NCBI GenBank assembly: GCA_013695255.1
Contig: JACDAV010000192.1
Location: 1-8,979 of the forward strand
Direction of reading: 5' to 3'
Source of the DNA: Chloroflexota bacterium
GTDB taxonomy: Bacteria > Chloroflexota > Limnocylindria > Limnocylindrales > CSP1-4
Length of the DNA stretch: 8,979 nucleotides
Of this stretch, positions 1-5,154 are shown in pieces. The stretch's first letter is position 1, and each line of letters opens with the position of its first letter. The notes beneath the pieces were generated by a model. That model worked only from the letters and a program-made list of their open reading frames with translations, was not told the origin of the DNA and did no database searches. Position numbers and translations under genes: made by a program.

Positions 1-230
1 GCGATCTCCGCGAGGCTGAACCCGGCGTCGTCGCGAAGGCCCTTGATGAAGCGCAGCCGCTCGACGTCGTCCGGGTCGAAGAGGCGATATGCGCCCTCGG
101 TCCGGGCGGCCGGCTTCAGTAGCCCGATCTCCTCGTAGTAGCGGATCGCGCGGGTCGTGAATCCGAGCTCGGAGGCAACCTCCTGGATCCGGAGCAGGCC
201 GACCTCGGCCGGGGGCGTGGGTTGGGCCAT
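1..230 (-). CDS. MerR-family transcriptional regulator, N-terminal part (C-terminus outside the window)
   Basis: The visible 76 residues begin MAQPTPPAEVGLLRIQEVA and contain the classic MerR winged-helix DNA-binding head. There is a helix-turn-helix around residues 14-33, then the signature AIRYYEEIGLLKP at about 32-44 and a wing ending in GAYRLFDPDDVERL. The signature IRYYE-GLL-P is diagnostic of the family. Effector specificity sits in the missing C-terminal part, so the signal is unknown. The start is the ATG at 230-228. A TATACT -10 lies only 7 nt upstream of it, so the mRNA probably begins at or next to the A of the ATG, and I see no Shine-Dalgarno sequence. The upstream operator with ACGT half-sites resembles sites of MerR proteins that control branched-chain amino acid or fatty-acid catabolism (LiuR-type). 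The regulator may therefore belong to that branch and regulate itself; this is inference. Family certain, regulon uncertain. Confidence 0.93.
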   Translation of the reverse strand, partial: MAQPTPPAEVGLLRIQEVASELGFTTRAIRYYEEIGLLKPAARTEGAYRLFDPDDVERLRFIKGLRDDAGFSLAEI

Positions 231-237
231 GAACGCC

Positions 238-267
238 AGTATATCGCAAGGTTAACGTTCACGTAAA
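238..267 (-). promoter_or_regulatory. Putative promoter of the merR gene, leaderless type
   Basis: Read on the minus strand, TATACT at 243-238 is a near-consensus -10 and TTTACG at 267-262 a possible -35, with an 18-nt spacer. The -10 ends 7 nt before the ATG at 230, so transcription should start on or beside the start codon. The long spacer and the operator lying across it fit MerR-type regulation, in which the protein bends the DNA between -35 and -10. Confidence 0.55.
252..267. promoter_or_regulatory. Candidate MerR operator, imperfect palindrome with ACGT half-sites
   Basis: The plus-strand sequence TTAACGTTCACGTAAA is an imperfect inverted repeat of 16 bp. Six of its eight base pairs match, and the mismatches are the centre and one outer position. 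It contains two ACGT half-sites separated by 2 bp. It overlaps the -35 and spacer of the merR promoter. The ACGT-nn-ACGT layout resembles known LiuR-type MerR sites, so autoregulation by the adjacent regulator is the simplest reading. Confidence 0.6.
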
Positions 268-288
268 TGTGAGATGCCCCGGATGGTT

Positions 289-1311
289 TCAGCCGGCGGG
301 GGTGAGCCACACCGGGTAGTCGCGGATCAGCTCGACGCTGCCGTCCTTCGCAGATCGGTTGTAGACGCGGAGCGCGCCCCACTGCGCCTCCGGCACGTCG
401 TAGGCCAGCCGCACGTCGAAGCTGCCCCAGCAGCCCGTCCCGCAGGTCGCCATCACCGGCTGGTCGAGGATCGGCAGCCCGTCGCTGTCGAGGATGGCCA
501 CGTGGAACTGGGCCTCGAAGACGTTGGCCATGCCACTCAGGTGACCGGGGTTCTCGAGCGAGGCGCCCCACGCCGGACGGTCCGCGAAGATCGCGGGCAG
601 CTGGTCCGTGAAGTCCGATCGGTCGACCGGGCCGTCGAGAACGATGCCCTCGCTGCCGAAGACCGTCACCGGCCGGCCGTCCACGCGGAAGTTAACGCCC
701 TGGACGGTCGGGAACTGGGTCAGCGTGTACGTGACCTGGGCCAGGCGGATCATGCTGCCGGCGCTGCCGCCGCCGGACGCGAACTCCCCGGACAGGTCGA
801 CGGTCGCCAGGCCGTTCTCGATGGTGACGCCCAGGAGCTCCGTGCCGTCCGGGATCGCGGTCGAGATGCCCGCGCCGTCCATCAGCTCGCGGCCTGCCGG
901 CCCGGCGAGGAGCGCCTCGATCGCGGCTCGCGCGACCGCCTGGGTCTGGGGGATCTCCCGAAGGACGGGGACGAGGCCCTCGCTGCCCACGTCGCCGCCG
1001 AGATGGAAGTACGCGCGGACGATCGTCGTGCCCGTCGGAGCGGTGGTGCCACTCGGAGGCTGCGACGCCGGCGGCGGAGTCGAAGCCGCCGTGGAGGGTG
1101 CCGTGGACGGGGCACCGCCGGAGGGCGACGGGCTGGCCCCGCTTCCCGGCGAGCCGCTGCCGGGACGGACGTCCGGCCCACCGGAGCCGGCCGGTGGCGC
1201 GGCCGAGGGCGACGAGGGGGCGAGGGTCCCGAGACCGCCGCTGCCCGGCTGGCAGGCGGCGGCGAGGATGGCGAACGCCACGACGGCGAGCGGTGAAAGG
1301 TGACGCTTCAC
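289..1311 (-). CDS. LpqB-like lipoprotein with GerMN and Gmad2 domains
   Basis: A membrane-anchored extracytoplasmic protein of 340 residues. A lipoprotein signal peptide ends at ILAAAC with Cys20 as lipidation site. Residues 22-95 are a Ser/Pro/Gly-rich linker. A GerMN domain occupies about 97-222; its features include the YFHLGGDVG start, the TELLGVTIENGLATVDLS strand pair and the QVTYTLTQFPTVQGVNF segment. A Gmad2 immunoglobulin-like domain follows at about 247-336 (FEAQFHVAI, GCWGSFDVRLAY, DGSVELIRDYPVWL), with Cys290 and Cys294 that could form a disulfide. The GTG start at 1311-1309 overlaps the kinase stop as GTGA, and a GGGAG at 1324-1320 can serve as ribosome site. Order and coupling copy the actinobacterial mtrA-mtrB-lpqB operon, where LpqB modulates the MtrB kinase. 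LpqB itself is much longer and ends in a beta-propeller, so this is an analogue or reduced homologue. The domains are clear; the partnership is inferred from context. Confidence 0.88.
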   Translation of the reverse strand: MKRHLSPLAVVAFAILAAACQPGSGGLGTLAPSSPSAAPPAGSGGPDVRPGSGSPGSGASPSPSGGAPSTAPSTAASTPPPASQPPSGTTAPTGTTIVRAYFHLGGDVGSEGLVPVLREIPQTQAVARAAIEALLAGPAGRELMDGAGISTAIPDGTELLGVTIENGLATVDLSGEFASGGGSAGSMIRLAQVTYTLTQFPTVQGVNFRVDGRPVTVFGSEGIVLDGPVDRSDFTDQLPAIFADRPAWGASLENPGHLSGMANVFEAQFHVAILDSDGLPILDQPVMATCGTGCWGSFDVRLAYDVPEAQWGALRVYNRSAKDGSVELIRDYPVWLTPAG

Positions 1312-2741
1312 GGCTGGAGCTCCCGAACGGGTTGACTGGGAGGCACAGGCTCGGCCGCGCCCATCGCTGCCCGATCGCGGCCCGGTAACGGTTGGGTCAC
1401 AGGCAGTCGCAGCACCATCCCGAGTCCGCCCCGCGGCCGGTTCGCGGCGCTCAGCTGCCCGCCGAGGATCGCGGCGTGCTCGGCGGCGATCGCCAGGCCC
1501 AGCCCGCTGCTCCCGCCTCGACGCGACGGATCGGCCTTGTAGAAGCGGTCGAAGATCCGTTCGATCCGGTCGCCCGGGACGCCCGGGCCACCGTCGAGCA
1601 CCTCGACGATCGCGACCCCCGGCTCGGCGCGGAGGCGGAGCTCGACCGGCGCACCCGGCGCGTGCTCTCGCGCGTTGTCCAGCAGGTTGCCGAGGATCCG
1701 CTCGAGCCGGCGTGGCTCGGTCTCGACGAACAGCGGCGCCTCGGGCGTCCGGACGACCGCCTCCGGCGACCGGGCCGCGGCGATCGCCCGCACCAGCCGC
1801 CCGAGGTCGACGGGCTCGGCCGCCACGCGCTCCGCCGCGGCGTCGAAGCGCGACAGCTCCATCAGCTCGTCGACGAGGATCCGCAGGCGGGCCACGTCCC
1901 CCACGAGCAGCTCACCGGTCCGGCGCACATCCGGCGGCAGCGCGTCGAGGTGGTCGCGCAGGATGGAGGCTTCCGCGACGAGCGCGGTGAGCGGGGTGCG
2001 CAGCTCGTGCGACACGTCGGACACGAACCGCCGGTTCTGTGCCTGCGAGCGCTCCAGCCGTCCGATCGACGCCTCGAGCGCCGCCGCCATCCGGTTGAAA
2101 GCCTCCGCCCAGGCGCCGAACTCGTCCCGTGAGGTGACCGGGACACGGGCGGAAAGGTCGCCGCGCTCGATCCGCTCGGCGGCCCGGGCGGCCACGTCCA
2201 CCGGCGCCAGCACGCCGCGGGCGACCCACCTCGCGGCCATGAGGGCCAGGATCGCGAGCGCGACGGCGCCCGCCGCCAGCGCGGCCCGGAGCGTCGCGAG
2301 CGCCTGCTCGATCTCGGTCGCGTCGTGGAGGAAGTAGAAGGCGGGGCCCTGGCGCAGCCGCCCGGCCACGACCAGCGTTGGCTGTCCGCCCAGCGACGTC
2401 CATTCGTAGGCGAGCTGTCCCGGCCCGAGGGCCCGGAGCGTCGGGGCGAGCGGCGCGAGGAATGCGTCGAGGCGGCCGTCCCCGGGGTCGACCAGCGCAT
2501 CGAAGCCGCGGCGCGCGAAGATCGCGCGAAGGTCGTCGATCTCGGCCACCGTTGGCTCCGGCGAGATCCGGCCGGGGATGACCTCGGCCAGGTCGAAGCG
2601 AGCCTGAGCCGCCCTGTCGTCGAGGAACCGCTGGCGGAGCGAGGCCTCGACGAACACGTAGGAGCCGACGCCCAGCACGACGGTCGTCACCACCACCAGC
2701 GCCACCAGCGTGGCGGTGAGCCGACCCCGGACGCCGCTCAT
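1308..2741 (-). CDS. mtrB: HAMP-domain sensor histidine kinase, MtrB-like
   Basis: A membrane sensor kinase of 477 residues. Transmembrane segments at about 9-31 and 150-172 flank an extracytoplasmic domain of about 115 residues. A HAMP linker (about 170-222) follows, then the HisKA dimerisation domain with phosphoacceptor His245 in SDVSHELRTPLTAL. The ATPase domain has the N box NLLDNAREHA (352-361), G1 DGGPGVP (383-389), F box FDRFYKADPSR and G2 GSSGLGLAIA. A Pro-rich C-terminal tail (from about 451) recalls the tail of mycobacterial MtrB. Stretches such as RRFVSDVSHELRTPLT and RRLERILGNLLDNA also resemble MtrB as I remember it. The ATG at 2741 lies 7 nt after the response-regulator stop and lacks an obvious Shine-Dalgarno sequence, so translation is probably coupled. 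The histidine kinase call is certain; the MtrB assignment rests on similarity and synteny. Confidence 0.93.
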   Translation of the reverse strand: MSGVRGRLTATLVALVVVTTVVLGVGSYVFVEASLRQRFLDDRAAQARFDLAEVIPGRISPEPTVAEIDDLRAIFARRGFDALVDPGDGRLDAFLAPLAPTLRALGPGQLAYEWTSLGGQPTLVVAGRLRQGPAFYFLHDATEIEQALATLRAALAAGAVALAILALMAARWVARGVLAPVDVAARAAERIERGDLSARVPVTSRDEFGAWAEAFNRMAAALEASIGRLERSQAQNRRFVSDVSHELRTPLTALVAEASILRDHLDALPPDVRRTGELLVGDVARLRILVDELMELSRFDAAAERVAAEPVDLGRLVRAIAAARSPEAVVRTPEAPLFVETEPRRLERILGNLLDNAREHAPGAPVELRLRAEPGVAIVEVLDGGPGVPGDRIERIFDRFYKADPSRRGGSSGLGLAIAAEHAAILGGQLSAANRPRGGLGMVLRLPVTQPLPGRDRAAMGAAEPVPPSQPVRELQP

Positions 2742-2748
2742 GTCGCGA

Positions 2749-3429
2749 TCAGCGAACGGCCTTGTAGCCGGCGCCCCGCACGGTCAGCAGGACCTCCGGG
2801 CTGGCCGGGTCCCGCTCCACCTTGGCGCGCAGCCGCTGGATCGCGACGTCGACGAGCCGCGAGTCGCCCAGGTAGTCATAGCCCCACACGCGGTCGAGGA
2901 GGACGTCGCGTGTCAGGACCTGGCCGGGCCTCCGAGCGAGCTCCACGAGCAGGTCGAACTCGGTGCGCGTGAGCGGGATCTCCTCGCCAGCCCGCGCCAC
3001 GGTCCGGCCGCCGACGTCGATCGTCAGCGCCCCAACGCGCAATCGGTCGTCGTCCATCGGCTCGCGCTGCGCCCGGCGCAGCGCGGCGCGGACCCGGGCG
3101 ACGAGCTCGGGCACCTCGAACGGCTTCTTGACGTAGTCGTCCGCGCCGGCCTCGAGACCGACGACGACGTCGATCGTGTCGCCCCGGGCGGTCAGCATGA
3201 CGATCGGCACGGTCGATGTCCGCCGCACCGCCCGGCAGAGCTCGAGGCCGTCGAGGCGGGGCAGCATCACGTCGAGCAGCAGCAGGTCGAAGGGCGCGGC
3301 GCGGAAGCGCTCCAGGCCCTCGAGCCCGTCCGCGGCGGTGGCCACGTCGAACCCCGCGCCGCGGAGCCCGATGGCGGTCACCTCACGGATCGACGGATCG
3401 TCCTCGACCAGCAGGATGCTTCCGTCCAC
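2749..3429 (-). CDS. mtrA: OmpR/PhoB-family response regulator, MtrA-like
   Basis: A cytoplasmic DNA-binding response regulator of 226 residues, phosphorylated by the kinase encoded 7 nt downstream. The receiver domain (about 4-118) has the acidic pocket ED at 9-10, phospho-acceptor Asp53 in LLLDVMLP, Thr80 in VPIVMLTA and Lys102 in the KKPF motif. The winged-helix effector domain (about 128-226) ends in QRLRAKVERDP and LTVRGAGYKA. Segments such as GADDYVKKPF, LTRDVLLDRVWGY and QRLRAKVE closely match mycobacterial MtrA (228 residues) from memory. I chose the GTG at 3429-3427 because GGAGG at 3440-3436 sits 6 nt upstream and the protein then starts right before the first receiver strand. A GTG at 3465 would add 12 residues (MAAHRAVGRRRA) without a ribosome site and is less likely. 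It is the first gene of the operon. Confidence 0.95.
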   Translation of the reverse strand: MDGSILLVEDDPSIREVTAIGLRGAGFDVATAADGLEGLERFRAAPFDLLLLDVMLPRLDGLELCRAVRRTSTVPIVMLTARGDTIDVVVGLEAGADDYVKKPFEVPELVARVRAALRRAQREPMDDDRLRVGALTIDVGGRTVARAGEEIPLTRTEFDLLVELARRPGQVLTRDVLLDRVWGYDYLGDSRLVDVAIQRLRAKVERDPASPEVLLTVRGAGYKAVR

Positions 3430-3478
3430 GGCCCTCCTCCGCCCGACCGCCCGGTGGGCGGCCACCGCCCGCAGTATG
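3430..3478 (-). promoter_or_regulatory. Putative -10, leader hairpins and Shine-Dalgarno upstream of the mtrA-like gene
   Basis: On the minus strand CATACT at 3478-3473 could be a -10, which would put the mRNA start near 3466 and give a 37-nt leader; I see no convincing -35. The leader can fold in two mutually exclusive ways: GGTGG/CCACC (3466-3453) or CCGCCC/GGGCGG (3461-3447, 3-nt loop). A second GGGCGG at 3444-3439 overlaps the Shine-Dalgarno GGAGGAGG (3440-3433) and could pair with the same CCGCCC. Confidence 0.35.
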
Positions 3479-3536
3479 CGCGGCCGCCGGCAAGGCGGGC
3501 CTCAGCGTTCCCGGCCCACGTCACGCGCCGGAAGGT

Positions 3537-3986
3537 TCAGGGCGTGACGGTCAGGGTGCCGGAGGCGACGGTGCGCCGGTTCTTGTCGACGAAGTTCACC
3601 TGATACGGGCCGGGTGCGAGCTTCTGGTCGGACAGGTCGATCCCGAACGAGGTCGACGGCGCGCCCGGTGGGAACGGGACGCGAGCCTTGGTCGTCCCGA
3701 GGAGCACGATCTGGACCGTCATGTCCTCGGGCGCCTTGGTCGCCAGGAAGTGTCCAAGCGCGACGACCGGCGTTCCCTGCTTGACGGTCGCCGTCTTCCC
3801 GACAAGGTTGGTCGAGCCGGGCTCGAAGCCCGTCCCGAACCACACAGCGCCGACGGGGGGGAGCGCCCCGGGTCCCGCGCCGCCGCCACCACCTCCACCC
3901 GGAGCCCCGGTGGGAGCCGGGGTCTGCGCGCCGCAGCCCGCCAGCAGAATCGCCACACCCATGACCGATGCCAACAGGGTCCGCAT
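3537..3986 (-). CDS. Small lipoprotein of unknown function with Gly-rich linker
   Basis: I do not recognise a family. From the ATG at 3986-3984 the product is 149 residues: MRTLLASVMGVAILLAGC is a typical lipoprotein signal with lipobox LAGC. A Pro/Gly-rich linker with seven consecutive glycines follows. The remaining ~110 residues are rich in alternating hydrophobic residues (TVQIVLLG, GPYQVNFVDKN, ASGTLTVTP) and probably form a single beta-sandwich domain. The ORF can be extended to 4070, but that would bury the signal peptide behind 28 Arg-rich residues, so the inner ATG is preferred. GGAGGT at 4002-3997 lies 10 nt before it. The gene reads in the same direction as the mtrA-like operon but is 107 nt upstream of it, so it may or may not be cotranscribed. 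It is probably surface-exposed; function unknown. Confidence 0.78.
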   Translation of the reverse strand: MRTLLASVMGVAILLAGCGAQTPAPTGAPGGGGGGGAGPGALPPVGAVWFGTGFEPGSTNLVGKTATVKQGTPVVALGHFLATKAPEDMTVQIVLLGTTKARVPFPPGAPSTSFGIDLSDQKLAPGPYQVNFVDKNRRTVASGTLTVTP

Positions 3987-4019
3987 CCTCAGACCGACCT
4001 CCGACTGCGATCCGACCAG

Positions 4020-4034
4020 CCTCCGCGGAGGGTA
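4020..4034 (-). promoter_or_regulatory. Putative -10 and 12-bp palindrome upstream of the small lipoprotein gene
   Basis: The plus-strand sequence CCTCCGCGGAGG at 4020-4031 is a perfect palindrome. It overlaps TACCCT (minus strand 4034-4029), a plausible -10 for the lipoprotein gene that would give a leader of about 35 nt with a ribosome site. It lies in the 117-bp gap between two divergent genes, a typical place for an operator. No -35 is evident. Confidence 0.35.
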
Positions 4035-4089
4035 GCGCGTCAGGGCCATGGCCGAGCCGCGTTGCCGCATCCAGGGCCCGCCGCGTCGC

Positions 4090-4095
4090 TACCAT
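4090..4095 (+). promoter_or_regulatory. Putative -10 (TACCAT) for a leaderless LLM oxidoreductase mRNA
   Basis: TACCAT matches the TANNNT form of a -10 and ends 8 nt before the ATG at 4104, so transcription would begin at the start codon. No Shine-Dalgarno sequence is visible before this ATG, which fits leaderless initiation. A -35 at normal spacing is not obvious. Confidence 0.4.
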
Positions 4096-4103
4096 CGCAA
4101 CCC

Positions 4104-4979
4104 ATGGACTACGGGTTCTGCCTCCCGAACTTCCCGGCCGGGGCGACGGGCGAGGGCATCGAGGCGGCCGCTGCCACCAGTGAGCGGCTGGGCTGGTCGA
4201 CGGTCTGGACGACGGACCATGTCCTCGTCGAACGGGCCAACGCCCGCGACTACGGACGGATCTTCGAGGCAATCCTGACGCTCACCTGGGTCGGTGCCCG
4301 GCATCCGGGGCTGCGTCTCGGGACGAGCGTCCTCGTCGTGCCCCAGCGCAACGCCGTGGTCCTGGCCAAGGAGCTCGCGACGCTCGACGCATTGAGCGGC
4401 GGTCGGGCGATCGCCGGCGTGGGGATCGGCTGGAACGAGGCCGAGTTCGCCAACATCGGCGCAGCGGACCGGTTCCACGTGCGCGGGGCGTATCTCGACG
4501 AGACGATCCGCCTGTGGCGCCACCTCTGGGCGGGCTCCGGCGAACCGTTCGACGGCCGCTTTCATCCGCTGACGGACTACGCCTTCGAGCCGCTCCCCAG
4601 GCAGGGCGCACGCCTGCCGGTCTGGGTCGGCGGCGGCTCCGTTGCGGCGTTGCGTCGGGCGGGCAGCCTCGGCGACGGCTGGCACTCCAGCGCGCTGGGA
4701 CCGGACGCCTACGCAAGCCGCGTCCCGGCGGTCCGAGCGGCCGCCGAGGCGGTTGGGCGCCCGATGCCGATCCTTTCGGCTCGGGTTCGGGTGCGTTTCG
4801 ACGAGGCGGAGGGCTCCGGCTACGCGCTTCGTGGCTCGCCCGAGGAGATGGCCGGGGACGTTCGCGCCTTCGCTGCCCTCGGCGTCGAGCACCTGGCGCT
4901 GTCGTTCGGCGAAACCGAGCCGGAGGCCGTCGCGGCGGCGGCCGACCGCTTCGCGCGCGAGGTGGCGCCCCTGGCATAG
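4104..4979 (+). CDS. LLM-class (luciferase-like) F420-dependent oxidoreductase
   Basis: A cytoplasmic TIM-barrel flavin/F420 oxidoreductase of 291 residues, the usual family length. Family features in order: the first strand MDYGFCLPNF; AAAATSERLGWSTVWTTDH at about 21-39; LRLGTSVLVVPQRNAVVLAKELATLD at about 70-95; the SGGRAIAGVGIGWNEAEF motif at 98-115; LDETIRLWRHLW; and PVWVGGGSVAALRRA-GDGW at about 172-193. The substrate cannot be read from the sequence; F420 rather than FMN is inferred from the subfamily look. The reading frame is open back to 3216, but upstream sequence is antisense to other genes. The ATG at 4104 starts exactly at the first barrel strand and has a -10 just ahead. It is divergent from the small lipoprotein gene and appears to be a single-gene unit. 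Confidence 0.92.
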   Translation: MDYGFCLPNFPAGATGEGIEAAAATSERLGWSTVWTTDHVLVERANARDYGRIFEAILTLTWVGARHPGLRLGTSVLVVPQRNAVVLAKELATLDALSGGRAIAGVGIGWNEAEFANIGAADRFHVRGAYLDETIRLWRHLWAGSGEPFDGRFHPLTDYAFEPLPRQGARLPVWVGGGSVAALRRAGSLGDGWHSSALGPDAYASRVPAVRAAAEAVGRPMPILSARVRVRFDEAEGSGYALRGSPEEMAGDVRAFAALGVEHLALSFGETEPEAVAAAADRFAREVAPLA

Positions 4980-5003
4980 GGCCGCTTCTGCCGGCGCGCG
5001 GCC
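4980..5003 (+). terminator. Possible stem-loop after the LLM oxidoreductase gene
   Basis: GGCCGC at 4980-4985 pairs perfectly with GCGGCC at 4998-5003 across a 12-nt loop, immediately after the stop codon. No T-run follows, so it would be at best a weak or factor-assisted terminator. Confidence 0.25.
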
Positions 5004-5031
5004 GTCAGGCGTCGGTGCTGCCGAACGGCAA

Positions 5032-5068
5032 CGCCGATAACGGTGCGGAAAACCGCCGATAACGGTGC
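5032..5068 (+). repeat. Two direct copies of a 15-bp element, 22 bp apart
   Basis: CGCCGATAACGGTGC occurs at 5032-5046 and again at 5054-5068. The 22-bp period is about two helical turns. A weaker related CCGAACGG lies just before at 5021-5028. The copies lie 87-123 bases before the downstream gene start, in the only intergenic gap of this unit, so they are candidate tandem binding sites for a regulator of the secreted protein. Confidence 0.6.
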
Positions 5069-5154
5069 AGGCAAGGACGGGGATAGTCGCGGTGAAGTGA
5101 AGTACGCTAGTCTGGCGCTCCCGCCGTGTGCCCCGACGGAGTCCCGATCGATCC

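Noticed and set aside
274..1296. Plus-strand open frame of 340 codons opposite the LpqB-like gene
   Set aside because: It is an antisense shadow typical of high-GC DNA: Arg/Gly/Ala-rich, no domain, no ribosome site. The minus-strand gene has a lipobox and two recognisable domains.
3430..3465. GTG start at 3465 for the response regulator
   Set aside because: It lacks a ribosome site and adds an Arg-rich tail. The GTG at 3429 has a strong Shine-Dalgarno and gives the usual family length.
3216..4103. Extension of the first LLM frame upstream to 3216
   Set aside because: The extra 296 residues are Arg/Pro-rich and antisense to the response regulator and the small lipoprotein. The LLM fold starts exactly at the ATG at 4104.
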